From Shewanella glacialipiscicola (GTDB taxonomy: Bacteria > Pseudomonadota > Gammaproteobacteria > Enterobacterales > Shewanellaceae): DNA of 64,000 nt. The notes below the pieces were generated by a model. That model was given only the letters and a program-made list of their open reading frames with translations, searched no databases and had not been told where the DNA came from. Below, piece after piece: positions 42,010 to 51,679 of the stretch; the first letter of the stretch is position 1; every line of letters begins with the position of its first letter. The stretch lies in the NCBI RefSeq assembly GCF_023283485.1, contig NZ_JAKILU010000008.1:1-64000 (forward strand), given 5' to 3'. The position numbers and the translations under genes were made by a program.

Positions 42010-42051
42010 TTTACTGTATATAAAATCAGTATATACTGTTTATCAATACAG
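42010..42051 (+). promoter_or_regulatory. recN promoter with two LexA boxes
   Basis: A candidate promoter TTTACT-N16-TATACT (42010-42015 and 42032-42037). One perfect LexA box CTGT-N8-ACAG spans 42036-42051 and covers the -10 region. A second, degenerate box CTGT-N8-TCAG spans 42014-42029 in the spacer. Paired boxes are known at E. coli recN and fit tight repression. Confidence 0.9.
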
Positions 42052-42082
42052 TGGTTTGGTGTGTTTTCGACAGGAATTCGCT

Positions 42083-43741
42083 ATGCTTTGCCAACTCAGC
42101 ATTAATAACTTTGCTATCGTCCGATTTTTAGAATTAGATTTTCGTCCCGGTATGACCAGCATTACAGGTGAGACAGGGGCAGGAAAATCGATCGCTATCG
42201 ACGCTTTAGGCCTATGTCTAGGCAATAGAGCCGATGCCAGTAGCATTCGCCCTGGAGCCAATAAAACAGAGGTCAGTGCGCGCTTTTCTTTGGATGATAT
42301 TCCATTGGCCAAACGTTGGTTAGAGGATAACGATCTTGAGCTCGACAATGAGTGTATCCTACGTCGAACGATTGGTAGTGATGGTCGCTCACGGGCCTAT
42401 ATCAATGGTAATCCAGTACCATTGACACAACTCAAATTGCTGGGTCAGTTACTCATAGGTATTCACGGCCAGCATGCTCACCATGCAATGCTAAAGAGTG
42501 AGCATCAACTCACTCTCCTCGACAGCTATGCAAACCATAGATTACTGATTGATACCGTTAGTGCGAGTTTTCAGCGCTGTAAGCAAATTGAAGCCGACCT
42601 AAAACAACTAGAAGCCTCTCAGCATGAACGTATTGCGCGTAAACAGTTAGTCCAATATCAAGTAGAAGAACTTGATGAGTTTGATCTTAAAGTCGATGAG
42701 TTCGATGAAATTGAACAAGAGCACAAACGACTGGCCAATGGCACAGAGCTCATTGATACCTGTCAGGCAAGCTTAGACATACTCACTGAAGGTGAAGAGA
42801 GCAATATAGAATCACTGCTCAATCGAGTTGTTTCCCTCGCCGAAGATTTGCAAAGCTATGATCCGGCATTAAGTAATATCAGCACTATGCTGAATGATGC
42901 ACTGATCCAAGTACAAGAAAGTGCCGGTGAATTACAGCACTATTTGAGTAAGCTTGAACTCGATCCAACCCATTTTGCCTATTTAGAAGAACGGCTATCA
43001 AAAGCCATGCAACTGGCGCGTAAGCACCATGTCAGCCCAAATAAACTGGCCGAACATCATTTGTCATTAAAGGCAGAGCTGAGCACCTTAGACAGCGATG
43101 AAAGTAAACTCGAAGAAATTCAGTTACAAGTCGATGCCAGCAGAGCCGCTTATCTTAGTAATGCACAAAAGCTCAGCCAAAGCCGCGCAAGATATGCCAA
43201 AGAGCTTGATAAACTCGTTACTCAGTCAATCCACGAATTGAATATGCCCAAGGGAAAATTTACTATCGAAGTCAATTTCCACCCAGAGCAGATGTCCATC
43301 AATGGCAGTGACAATATCGAATTTATGGTGACCACTAACCCAGGCCAGCCTTTACAACCCATTTCTAAGGTGGCTTCAGGCGGTGAACTTTCACGAATAG
43401 GTTTAGGTATTCAAGTCATTACGGCTAAAAAAGTCGCCACCCCAACGTTGATTTTTGATGAGGTAGATGTGGGTATCTCTGGCCCAACCGCCGCAGTGGT
43501 TGGCCGTATGTTACGTAGCTTAGGCGAGTCGACCCAAGTATTGTGTGTAACTCACTTACCCCAAGTTGCGGGCAATGGGCACCAACATATGTTTGTCGAT
43601 AAGTTTAATAAAGCGGGCAGCACTGAAACAACCATGAAGTCACTCGATCGTGAGCAGCGCATACAAGAACTCGCCAGACTATTAGGCGGCGATACTATCA
43701 CCAGTAATACGCTAGCAAACGCTAGAGAACTGCTGCAATAG
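42083..43741 (+). CDS. recN: DNA repair protein RecN
   Basis: SMC-like ATPase in double-strand-break repair. The 552 residues have Walker A GETGAGKS at 29-36, long coiled-coil arms (about 150-360), then the signature KVASGGELSRIG and Walker B TLIFDEVDVGISG with the D-loop. The start MLCQLSINNF follows AGGA; a longer open frame from 42056 would run into the operator. SOS-regulated through the LexA boxes immediately upstream. Confidence 0.97.
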   Translation: MLCQLSINNFAIVRFLELDFRPGMTSITGETGAGKSIAIDALGLCLGNRADASSIRPGANKTEVSARFSLDDIPLAKRWLEDNDLELDNECILRRTIGSDGRSRAYINGNPVPLTQLKLLGQLLIGIHGQHAHHAMLKSEHQLTLLDSYANHRLLIDTVSASFQRCKQIEADLKQLEASQHERIARKQLVQYQVEELDEFDLKVDEFDEIEQEHKRLANGTELIDTCQASLDILTEGEESNIESLLNRVVSLAEDLQSYDPALSNISTMLNDALIQVQESAGELQHYLSKLELDPTHFAYLEERLSKAMQLARKHHVSPNKLAEHHLSLKAELSTLDSDESKLEEIQLQVDASRAAYLSNAQKLSQSRARYAKELDKLVTQSIHELNMPKGKFTIEVNFHPEQMSINGSDNIEFMVTTNPGQPLQPISKVASGGELSRIGLGIQVITAKKVATPTLIFDEVDVGISGPTAAVVGRMLRSLGESTQVLCVTHLPQVAGNGHQHMFVDKFNKAGSTETTMKSLDREQRIQELARLLGGDTITSNTLANARELLQ

Positions 43742-43804
43742 TTGGAAAGAAGAGAGTCTGGGATAACACGACGAAAGAACTAAATTAACATATAACTAAA
43801 GTCA

Positions 43805-43847
43805 AAACAAAGGGCTAGCTGTTAGCTAAAACACCACACTAGCCCTT
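43805..43847 (-). terminator. terminator overlapping the pgpA stop
   Basis: Arms AAGGGCTAG (43847-43839, within the pgpA coding end) and CTAGCCCTT (43818-43810) enclose the stop codon; TGTTTT follows on the minus strand. It ends the thiL-pgpA transcript and is compactly fused with coding sequence. Confidence 0.75.
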
Positions 43848-44322
43848 GCAAACAAATAAAGGCAAACACGCCGGCTAAAACATCATCGATCATTATGCCA
43901 AAACCGCCTTCAACTTTGGCGTCGAGCCAACGAATCGGCCAAGGCTTAATGATATCGAAAAAGCGAAATAGACCAAACCCGACTAATAGCCAAATCCAGC
44001 CTGCTGGCGCTGCTATCATAGTGATTAGTAGCCCAGCCACTTCATCCCACACAATGGCACCGTGATCGTGTACGCCCATATCATTTGCGGCTTTACCACA
44101 AATATAAAATCCTGCTAAGACACTGATTAAGGTTAGACCGAGATACCAAGTCAGCGGTAATGGCGCCATAAGCAAATACAGGGGAATTGCAGCCAAGGTA
44201 CCGAAAGTGCCGGGCGCTTTAGCGGCGAGTCCACTACCAAAACCGAGTGCTAAAAAATGCACAGGGTTCTTTAATGACAGACGAGTTAACGCCTTATCCT
44301 TTGACAACCATTTCATGAACAT
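43822..44322 (-). CDS. pgpA: phosphatidylglycerophosphatase A
   Basis: Inner-membrane phosphatase making phosphatidylglycerol. The 166 residues carry the family motifs GSGLAAKAPGTFGT near residue 30, DEVAGLLITM near 95 and FRFFDIIKPWPIRW near 120, with hydrophobic segments between. ATG at 44322 or 44316 is possible. It follows thiL by nine bases, the conserved thiL-pgpA pair. Confidence 0.94.
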   Translation of the reverse strand: MFMKWLSKDKALTRLSLKNPVHFLALGFGSGLAAKAPGTFGTLAAIPLYLLMAPLPLTWYLGLTLISVLAGFYICGKAANDMGVHDHGAIVWDEVAGLLITMIAAPAGWIWLLVGFGLFRFFDIIKPWPIRWLDAKVEGGFGIMIDDVLAGVFAFICLQGLVWCFS

Positions 44323-44331
44323 GATCTTCGC

Positions 44332-45303
44332 TTAAAAGTGCTCGAAACCGTAATATGGTGGGGTAAAGGGCTCACCATTGAGTTGTAATTTGAGTTTACT
44401 GCCGGCACAAATTTGCCCTACACGGACAAATTTAGTCCCCGTATGGTTCAACGTTGTTTCAAGAGCGCCTTTTTGGGACTCAGGCACCGTAAACAGCAAT
44501 TCATAATCTTCGCCGCCCGTCAGTGCATAGCCCAGGGCTTGCTCCTCACTCACAGTCTCTCTCATCGCCTGTGATAACGGAATGCAATTAACATCAACAA
44601 TCGCTCCTACCGCTGCAGCTTTAAGAATATGGCTAATATCTGAAATCAAACCGTCAGAAAGATCAATCGCACTAGAGGCTAACGATCGTAACGCTTGGCC
44701 CGCTAACACTCTTGGTGTCGGACAATAATGACGATTGACAAGAAATGCTTTGTTTTCTGCGCTGGCTTGTTGAGCGCCTCGGATAATATCTAGACCTAGA
44801 GCTGAATCGCCAAGCGTGCCAGTGACATAAATCCAGTCACCCGCTTTAGCACCATGTCGCGTGAGGGCCTTACCCTGCGGAACCTGGCCGTGCACGGTAA
44901 TATTAATCGCGCGTGGACCGCGAGTAGTATCGCCACCAATCAAAGCAATGCCATAGTAATCGGCGGCTTCAAATAAACCCTCGCTAAAACCACTGAGCCA
45001 AGTTTCATCGACTTCAGGCAGCGTTAAAGCAAGCGTCATCCATGCGGGCTCTGCGCCCATGGCTGCCAAATCAGATAAATTTACCGCTAAGGCTTTGTAA
45101 CCTAAGGCAGCTGGAGGCATATCGGGGAAGAAATGGACATTTTCGACTAAGGTGTCACAGGAGATAGCAATCGACTTATTTTCTGCCGGTTGCACTAAAG
45201 CGCAATCGTCGCCGATGCCTAGCTTGACATCACGGCGAGTGGGGCCGCGATTGCTAAAATAATATTCAATTAATTGGAATTCTTTCACTGTACAGTTTGG
45301 CAC
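44332..45303 (-). CDS. thiL: thiamine-monophosphate kinase
   Basis: Phosphorylates thiamine monophosphate to the active diphosphate. The 323-residue AIR-synthase-like kinase has KLGIGDDCAL near residue 27, NLSDLAAMGAEPAW, GGDTTRG and SSAIDLSDGLISD. The frame begins at GTG 45303 (MPNCTVKEFQLI); a second GTG at 45288 gives MKEFQLI and may be the true start. Neither has a good ribosome-binding site. It follows nusB beyond a terminator. Confidence 0.93.
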   Translation of the reverse strand: MPNCTVKEFQLIEYYFSNRGPTRRDVKLGIGDDCALVQPAENKSIAISCDTLVENVHFFPDMPPAALGYKALAVNLSDLAAMGAEPAWMTLALTLPEVDETWLSGFSEGLFEAADYYGIALIGGDTTRGPRAINITVHGQVPQGKALTRHGAKAGDWIYVTGTLGDSALGLDIIRGAQQASAENKAFLVNRHYCPTPRVLAGQALRSLASSAIDLSDGLISDISHILKAAAVGAIVDVNCIPLSQAMRETVSEEQALGYALTGGEDYELLFTVPESQKGALETTLNHTGTKFVRVGQICAGSKLKLQLNGEPFTPPYYGFEHF

Positions 45304-45332
45304 GACTCACATCGGCCACCTTTGTTAGCAAT

Positions 45333-45359
45333 GAAAAACGGTATCCTAAGATACCGTTT
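45333..45359 (-). terminator. terminator below nusB
   Basis: On the minus strand AAACGGTATC/GATACCGTTT forms a 10-bp perfect stem with loop TTAG, then TTTTTCAT. It lies between nusB and thiL and could tune readthrough into thiL-pgpA. Confidence 0.8.
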
Positions 45360-45366
45360 GTCTTTG

Positions 45367-45771
45367 TTACTTACGTGCAACCAGTTTGTCGAGCAGTCCG
45401 TTCACAAACTTATGGCTCTCGTCCGCACCGAAAGATTTCGCCAATTCGATCGCTTCGTTAATCGCAACCTTATACGGCACATCTTTGCGGAAAGTCAGCT
45501 CATAGGTCGCTAAGCGAACAATGGCTTTCTCAACTGGAGACACTTCATCAATCGGGCGTTCCAGATGCGGGATGATCAGATCATCCAATTGAGTTTTCTT
45601 CGTTGCAACGCCTGAAAATAGCTCACGGAAATAAGCTACATCAACACCGTCGAGACTTTGTTCAGTTAAAAACTCATGCTCGACATCGGCAATATTATTC
45701 CCGCTTAGTTGCCATGAATAGATGGCTTGAACGGCTAAACGGCGGGCCTTGCGGCGCTCAGAAGGCTTCAT
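45367..45771 (-). CDS. nusB: transcription antitermination factor NusB
   Basis: All-helical protein that with NusE binds boxA in rRNA leaders. The 134 residues include [18 protein letters not shown] near the N-terminus and [27 protein letters not shown] in the C-terminal half. It follows ribH by 11 bases, as in many proteobacteria. Confidence 0.97.
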   Translation of the reverse strand: MKPSERRKARRLAVQAIYSWQLSGNNIADVEHEFLTEQSLDGVDVAYFRELFSGVATKKTQLDDLIIPHLERPIDEVSPVEKAIVRLATYELTFRKDVPYKVAINEAIELAKSFGADESHKFVNGLLDKLVARK

Positions 45772-45782
45772 TATTTTTCCTA

Positions 45783-46262
45783 CTATAACAACTGTTGTTC
45801 AAGTTCTTGCAGAACATTGACCATTTCTAACAGGCTTAAAGCAGCTTCGCCGCCTTTATTACCCGCTTTAGTACCTGAACGTTCAATAGCTTGTTCTATG
45901 GTATCTGTGGTCAAAACACCGAAGGCAACAGGTAGATCAAATTCTAAAGCAACTTGAGCTAGCCCTTTATTACATTCGCCTGCAACAAAATCAAAATGAG
46001 GAGTACCACCACGGATCACCGCACCTAATGCGATAATACCGTCGAATTTACCACTGGCAGCTACGCGACGCGCAGCTAGCGGCAACTCAACAGCACCTGG
46101 TACACGGACAACAGTAATATTGTCGTCGCTGACTTGGCCAAAACGCTTCAGCGTGTCAAGTGCACCTTCAAGCAAGCTCTCAACTAAAAAGCTGTTGAAA
46201 CGCGAAATTACAATCGCAACTTTGGCATTTTTCGCTTCGATATTACCTTGAACTACGTTCAT
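45783..46262 (-). CDS. ribH: 6,7-dimethyl-8-ribityllumazine synthase
   Basis: Condenses the ribityl-pyrimidine with dihydroxybutanone phosphate to lumazine; forms shells or pentamers. The 159 residues include [45 protein letters not shown] with the catalytic His, and [24 protein letters not shown]. It is 130 bases below the RibBA-type gene. Confidence 0.97.
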
Positions 46263-46392
46263 TATCTTACCTAATTTAGCTAAAGCACCCAGCTCGGGGC
46301 GAAAAGTGGCGACATGATATCACAGCCCATTGCCCAGAGCCCTATGCAAATTATCAGAAATTGTTAATTTTACTTCAGTGTAACTTTGGGTT

Positions 46393-47496
46393 TTAGTCCG
46401 CCACATACTCAGTCACTTCAAGGCCAAAGCCTGAAAGTGAATGGTAACGTTTAGGCGAGCTGAGCAGGCGCATCTTAGTCACGCCAAGGCTGGCGAGGAT
46501 TTGCGAACCCACACCAACACGGCGCGAAGTCCCCTGCCATTTGGCAGAAGCGGGTGCTTGACCTTGATCTTCAGCTTCAAAAGCTTTTACCCTAGCAAGT
46601 ATTTCACTGGCTGGTTCTTGGCTACCCAATAAAACGAGGACTCCACCTTCGGTTGCAATACGCTGCATCGCTTTTTCAAGTGGCCAGCTACGTTGCTGAT
46701 CACGCTCAGAATGCAGTAAGTCATTAAAGGTATTTTGCAAATGTACTCGCACTAAGCAATCGCTCTTCACTTCTCCTTTAATTAAAGCAAAATGCAGTTG
46801 ATTGTCGATGGTGTCTCTAAAGGTCACCATATCGAACTCACCGAAACGGGTGGGTAACTTGCATTTAGCCTCACGCACAACCGTGGTTTCTGTGGTATTG
46901 CGATATTCAATTAATGCCGCGATAGTACCAATTTTAATACCGTGCAACTCAGAGAAAACCTCTAAATCTGGGCGACGTGCCATGGTGCCGTCTTCGTTCA
47001 AAATCTCAACGATAACGCCCGATGGCTCAAGTCCCGCAAGACGGGCTAAATCACAACCGGCTTCAGTGTGGCCTGCACGGGTTAATACGCCGCCATCTTG
47101 TGCCATTAACGGAAAGATATGCCCAGGTTGCACTAAATCAGACGCTTTAGCCTCTTTAGCCACAGCCGCTTTGACTGTTACAGCGCGATCGTGGGCCGAA
47201 ATACCCGTAGTGACACCTGTCGCCGCTTCAATAGACACAGTAAAGTTAGTCGAGAACTGGGCGTTATTGTTTGTCACCATTAAAGGCAGATTCAATTGCT
47301 GACAACGGGCTTTAGTCATCGTTTGACAAATCAATCCACGGCCATATTTCGCCATAAAATTAATCGCTTCTGGCGTTACCATTTCGGCCGCCATGATCAA
47401 ATCACCTTCGTTTTCTCTATCTTCGTCATCCATCAAAATAACCATTTTACCTTGACGAATATCTTCGATGATCTCTTCTATACTGTGCAGCGCCAT
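46393..47496 (-). CDS. ribBX: RibBX: DHBP synthase with degenerate GTP cyclohydrolase II domain
   Basis: A 367-residue protein. The N-terminal 3,4-dihydroxy-2-butanone 4-phosphate synthase is intact ([12 protein letters not shown] near residue 23, [25 protein letters not shown]). The C-terminal GTP cyclohydrolase II-like half lacks the zinc-binding block GDxFGSxRCDC of active enzymes; the corresponding region reads [17 protein letters not shown]. This variant, RibBX, was described in Shewanella and other proteobacteria (Brutinel and colleagues). GTP cyclohydrolase II must be supplied by a separate ribA outside the window. No FMN riboswitch is seen upstream. Confidence 0.9.
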   Translation of the reverse strand: MALHSIEEIIEDIRQGKMVILMDDEDRENEGDLIMAAEMVTPEAINFMAKYGRGLICQTMTKARCQQLNLPLMVTNNNAQFSTNFTVSIEAATGVTTGISAHDRAVTVKAAVAKEAKASDLVQPGHIFPLMAQDGGVLTRAGHTEAGCDLARLAGLEPSGVIVEILNEDGTMARRPDLEVFSELHGIKIGTIAALIEYRNTTETTVVREAKCKLPTRFGEFDMVTFRDTIDNQLHFALIKGEVKSDCLVRVHLQNTFNDLLHSERDQQRSWPLEKAMQRIATEGGVLVLLGSQEPASEILARVKAFEAEDQGQAPASAKWQGTSRRVGVGSQILASLGVTKMRLLSSPKRYHSLSGFGLEVTEYVAD

Positions 47497-47562
47497 TGTA
47501 GGACCTTATGATTTTGCTGTTGTTATGAAATTTTACACCTTAGCAGTACGATTGCCAGTGCA

Positions 47563-48219
47563 CTAACGCACAAAGCCGGCACGGGCTAACATGTCCATCG
47601 TTACGCCACCGCTCTTGTTGTCTTTACCATCGTAATTCATCAAGCGCTCAAGATAACGGGCAATTAAATCTACTTCGATATTCACCTTATCACCCGCTTG
47701 CAGGCTAATTAAGGTGGTTTCTCCTGCGGTATGCGGCACTATGGTTAAGCGAAAACGACTGCCGTCAACTTCATTCACCGTTAGGCTCACGCCATCAATG
47801 GTGATAGAACCTTTGTGGGCAATATAGCGCCCAAGCTCTGCCGGTGCCGCTAACCAAAACTCAATGGCTTGACCGCGAACAAGCCGCTGCTCAACCGTAG
47901 CAATACCGTCCACATGGCCACTGACCATGTGTCCCCCTAAACGCGTAGTTGGGGTGACGGCTTTTTCTAAATTGACCTTAGTGCCTACTTTATAGTTCGC
48001 AAAACCCGTTAGGCTTACAGTTTCGGCTGAGACATCAGCCACATAACCGTCAGCTAATTGCTGCACCACTGTTAGGCACACGCCATTAGTAGCAATACTG
48101 TCGCCTAAGCGTACATCGTTTAAATCCAATTTGCCGCTCGCCACGGTAAGACGAATATCATCGCCTTTACGCTCCAGTTTGCGCAGGGTGCCAACGGCTT
48201 CAATAATCCCAGTAAACAT
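47563..48219 (-). CDS. ribE: riboflavin synthase alpha subunit
   Basis: Dismutates two lumazine molecules to riboflavin. The 218 residues are two tandem lumazine-binding barrels: the first begins MFTGIIEAVGTLRKLE with GVCLTV, the second is around VSGHVDGIATVEQR with GVSLTVNEV. It lies 11 bases below ribD, in the ribD-ribE-ribBX-ribH-nusB operon. Confidence 0.96.
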   Translation of the reverse strand: MFTGIIEAVGTLRKLERKGDDIRLTVASGKLDLNDVRLGDSIATNGVCLTVVQQLADGYVADVSAETVSLTGFANYKVGTKVNLEKAVTPTTRLGGHMVSGHVDGIATVEQRLVRGQAIEFWLAAPAELGRYIAHKGSITIDGVSLTVNEVDGSRFRLTIVPHTAGETTLISLQAGDKVNIEVDLIARYLERLMNYDGKDNKSGGVTMDMLARAGFVR

Positions 48220-48230
48220 GGTTAACTCAC

Positions 48231-49385
48231 TTAGTTAGATAAAGAGGGATCTGGCATAAGGCTCAAGGTCAAACGGGTATCTGGCCCTAATTTACGCTCA
48301 TCGACCACGGTTAATGCCGGAATTTGCGCCATGGTTTGATAATCGGGCAATTGTAATAAATTACGCCCTTGCCCACCGAGGATTTTCATCGCTTGGTATA
48401 GCACTAACTCATCGGCCAGCCCCGCTGCTAAAAACGCGCCCGCTAAGGTTGCGCCCGCTTCCACCAGCACTTGATTACAACTTTGGCCTAAATAGCGTAA
48501 TAGATCAGGTAATGACACGCGACCTGCCATTGCGGGTAACACAAGGCAACTCACATGGGAGGGCAATTGTTTTTGAAACGCTGCGGGATATGCCACGGTC
48601 GACACCAACAATATTGGCGATGCGATAGACAAAAAAGCGGCTGTTGACGGCAAACGGGCACGACTGTCGAGTATCACTCTTAATGGTTGCAGTAATTGCG
48701 CCTCAGTTACCCTGTCTTTTAAACTGCCCAGCTCTTGATAACGCACATTGAGCGAAGGGTCGTCCGCCAGTATGGTTTCAATCCCCGTTACCAGCGCGCA
48801 AGCACGTAAGCGTAAGCGCTGCACGTCGCGGCGTGATTCAGGGCCAGTGATCCATTTAGATACACCGTTAGACAGTGCTGTTTTACCATCAAGACTTGCC
48901 GCTAATTTGACTGTAACTCTTGGCAGTCCTAATTCCATACGTTTCATAAAGCCCGCATTTAAGGCATAAGCTTCATGGCGATGTAAGCCGACATCAACCT
49001 CGATGCCAGCGTCGCGTAGCATTTGAATACCGCGCCCACCGACTTGTGGATTAGCATCTTCCACCGCTACCACCACACGCTTAACGCCAATATTGATCAG
49101 CGCTAAGGCGCAGGGCGGCGTGCGGCCATAATGGCTACAGGGCTCTAAAGTCACATAAGCCGTTGCGCCGCGCGCTTCTTCACCCGCCATACGCAGCGCA
49201 TGGACTTCAGCGTGGGGCTCTCCCGCTTTTTGATGATAACCTTCGCCGACAATGTGGTTATCTTTAACAATAACGCAGCCAACACTAGGATTAGGCCTTG
49301 TGGTGTAAAAGCCTTTACGCGCCAATTGAATCGCGCGGCTCATCATTTGAATATCCAGCACCGACCAACTTATGTTCAAGCTCAT
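48231..49385 (-). CDS. ribD: bifunctional deaminase/reductase RibD
   Basis: Deaminates and then reduces the riboflavin pyrimidine intermediate. The 384 residues comprise an N-terminal zinc deaminase with PHAEVHAL and LEPCSHYGRTPPC (residues about 58-95) and a C-terminal reductase with VKLAASLDGKTAL and VEAGATLAGAFL. First gene of the riboflavin operon, 132 bases below nrdR. Confidence 0.97.
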   Translation of the reverse strand: MSLNISWSVLDIQMMSRAIQLARKGFYTTRPNPSVGCVIVKDNHIVGEGYHQKAGEPHAEVHALRMAGEEARGATAYVTLEPCSHYGRTPPCALALINIGVKRVVVAVEDANPQVGGRGIQMLRDAGIEVDVGLHRHEAYALNAGFMKRMELGLPRVTVKLAASLDGKTALSNGVSKWITGPESRRDVQRLRLRACALVTGIETILADDPSLNVRYQELGSLKDRVTEAQLLQPLRVILDSRARLPSTAAFLSIASPILLVSTVAYPAAFQKQLPSHVSCLVLPAMAGRVSLPDLLRYLGQSCNQVLVEAGATLAGAFLAAGLADELVLYQAMKILGGQGRNLLQLPDYQTMAQIPALTVVDERKLGPDTRLTLSLMPDPSLSN

Positions 49386-49517
49386 GTTTAACCCTATTGT
49401 TAAAGGTTTCGTCTTTCACCTTGCTAATAAAATCAGTCTGTTAAAGCTATTTAATAAAAGCCATCTTTCAAATCTATGTGACCAAACGCCTAACCTAAAG
49501 GCTGCAAAGCTGAATAA

Positions 49518-49967
49518 CTACTTTTGCAGTTTGGCTATCGCTTCGCCAAATTCGGATACATCTTCAAAGGCGCGATACACAGAAGCAAAGCGTATATATG
49601 CTACTTTATCGAGCGTCATTAATTGCTCCATCATCAAGTTACCCACCATTTCTGACGGCACTTCTCGCTCACCTGTCGCGCGCAGGGTCGATTTGATTTT
49701 ACTGAGCGCTTGTTCAATTTCATCCATAGACACGGGGCGTTTTTCAACGGCGCGCAGCATGCCACCTTGGAGTTTTTCTTCATCGAAGGGTTGGCGTGAA
49801 CCATCGCGCTTAATCACCCGCGGCATCACTAACTCAGCGCCTTCAAAAGTGGTAAATCTCTCATGGCATTCGGTGCATTCTCGGCGACGGCGCACTTGAT
49901 GGCCTTCTGCCACTAAACGGGAATCGATAACTTTAGTATCTGTCGCGCTGCAAAATGGACAATACAT
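49518..49967 (-). CDS. nrdR: transcriptional repressor NrdR
   Basis: Represses ribonucleotide reductase genes in response to ATP/dATP. The 149 residues have an N-terminal zinc ribbon ([15 protein letters not shown] ... [12 protein letters not shown]) and an ATP-cone domain ([20 protein letters not shown]). The nrdR-ribD neighbourhood is conserved. I see no NrdR box in this window. Confidence 0.97.
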   Translation of the reverse strand: MYCPFCSATDTKVIDSRLVAEGHQVRRRRECTECHERFTTFEGAELVMPRVIKRDGSRQPFDEEKLQGGMLRAVEKRPVSMDEIEQALSKIKSTLRATGEREVPSEMVGNLMMEQLMTLDKVAYIRFASVYRAFEDVSEFGEAIAKLQK

Positions 49968-50063
49968 TGAACCTCCTGCCTGTAAATAAAGATAAAGCCG
50001 TAAATAGCCTTGTTTGCTAAGTCTCAGCCAAACTCAATTGATTTAGGCCTAAGATTTTACCAA

Positions 50064-50089
50064 TAAAAATGGCCGCTAGATGCGGCCAT
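50064..50089 (-). terminator. terminator of glyA
   Basis: On the minus strand ATGGCCGC/GCGGCCAT with a 5-base loop is followed by TTTTTATT. It lies 150 bases below glyA, after a short tandem repeat. Confidence 0.85.
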
Positions 50090-50123
50090 GGGATTTTATC
50101 CTATTTATGGGCTGAGGTTAACT

Positions 50124-50178
50124 ACCTGATGTAAGTACCTAGCGCTAAGTACCTAATGTTAAGTACCTGATGCTAAAT
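50124..50178. repeat. four imperfect 14-bp tandem repeats
   Basis: Units of the form ACCTNNYGYTAAGT: 50124-50136 (one base short), 50137-50150, 50151-50164 and 50165-50178. They lie in the glyA 3' untranslated region before its terminator and encode nothing. Copy number may vary between strains. Confidence 0.8.
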
Positions 50179-50236
50179 ATAAGTCTCAGTAGTCGATCTC
50201 AGCCTGTCATCTAATTAAGCGTAGATGACGGGCAAA

Positions 50237-51490
50237 TTAGCCGTAAACAGGGAAACGTGCGCACAGTGCCAACACTTGGCCTTTCACACGCTCAATCACG
50301 GCAGGGTTATGGGCATCATCGAGGATGTCACAAATCCAACCTGTCAGTTCTTTTGATTCTGCTTCTTTAAAGCCGCGACGTGTAATCGCTGGCGTACCGA
50401 TACGCACACCTGATGTAACAAAAGGTGAACGTGGATCGTTTGGCACTGAGTTTTTGTTCACCGTAATGTTAGCACTACCTAAAGCGGCATCGGCTTCTTT
50501 GCCGGTTAAGTCGCGACCAATTAGGTCAACTAGCATTAGGTGATTTTCAGTTCCGCCAGAGACGATTTTGTAACCGCGCTCAAGGAACACTTCAACCATC
50601 GCTTTAGCGTTATTAACCACTTGCTGCTGGTAAACTTTAAATTCTGGCTCTAGCGCTTCTTTGAACGCTACCGCTTTACCAGCGATAACGTGCATTAATG
50701 GGCCACCTTGACCACCTGGGAATACTGCAGAGTTCAACTTCTTGTATAAGTCTTCATCATCAGCTGCTGACAAAATCACGCCACCACGGGGACCGGCTAA
50801 GGTTTTGTGGGTCGTTGAGGTCACAACGTGTGCGTGCGGTACTGGGTTTGGATAAACACCCGCAGCGATAAGGCCAGCAACGTGTGCCATATCCACAAAT
50901 AAGTAAGCACCGATTTTGTCGGCGATTTCACGCATTCTGGCCCAATCAACGATACCTGAATAAGCAGAGAAACCGCCGATCATCATTTTAGGCTTATGTT
51001 CAATCGCAATACGTTCCATTTCGTCATAGTCAATTTGACCCGACTCATCGATGCCGTAAGGGATAATATTGTAGAGCTTGCCAGAGAAGTTAACCGGTGA
51101 ACCGTGGGTCAAGTGACCACCGTGGGCTAAATTCATGCCCAGTACGGTATCACCCGGTTTTAACAATGCCATGTAAACAGCGCTATTTGCCTGTGAACCT
51201 GAATGAGGTTGTACGTTCGCGTAAGTCGCGCCAAAAAGCTCTTTTGCACGTTCAATCGCTAAGGTTTCAACCACGTCCACATACTCACAACCACCGTAAT
51301 AACGCTTGCCTGGATAGCCTTCAGCGTACTTGTTGGTGAGCTGTGAACCTTGCGCTTCCATCACGCGTGGGCTGGTATAGTTTTCAGAAGCAATTAGTTC
51401 AATATGCTCTTCTTGACGCAGGGTTTCGTTCTGAATTGCTTTAAACAGTTCCGGATCATAATCTGCGATATTCATATCTTTTTTCAGCAT
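50237..51490 (-). CDS. glyA: serine hydroxymethyltransferase
   Basis: PLP enzyme interconverting serine and glycine and charging tetrahydrofolate with one-carbon units. The 417 residues have the usual length; the PLP Lys is in [12 protein letters not shown], and YYGGCEYVD and HGGHLTHG blocks are present. GGAG lies seven bases before the ATG. A single-gene transcript upstream of nrdR. Confidence 0.98.
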   Translation of the reverse strand: MLKKDMNIADYDPELFKAIQNETLRQEEHIELIASENYTSPRVMEAQGSQLTNKYAEGYPGKRYYGGCEYVDVVETLAIERAKELFGATYANVQPHSGSQANSAVYMALLKPGDTVLGMNLAHGGHLTHGSPVNFSGKLYNIIPYGIDESGQIDYDEMERIAIEHKPKMMIGGFSAYSGIVDWARMREIADKIGAYLFVDMAHVAGLIAAGVYPNPVPHAHVVTSTTHKTLAGPRGGVILSAADDEDLYKKLNSAVFPGGQGGPLMHVIAGKAVAFKEALEPEFKVYQQQVVNNAKAMVEVFLERGYKIVSGGTENHLMLVDLIGRDLTGKEADAALGSANITVNKNSVPNDPRSPFVTSGVRIGTPAITRRGFKEAESKELTGWICDILDDAHNPAVIERVKGQVLALCARFPVYG

Positions 51491-51679
51491 TGCTTACTCC
51501 AGCTGCCAATTATTGTAAGTAGGGTTGCGCGGTATTCTACTCGGAACGCGGCCACAATCCCAGTATTTGAAACATGAAATTCCTAGCGTTTTAGCTTGAA
51601 CTTAGCTCATTGTCGAGTTGAGTTCGGCGCGTAATCAAGTAGAATCAGCCGCATCATTAGTCACTTAAGATAGAGAAAA

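Noticed and set aside
46263..46392. FMN riboswitch near the riboflavin genes
   Set aside because: None of the conserved RFN-element blocks is visible upstream of ribH, ribBX, ribE or ribD.
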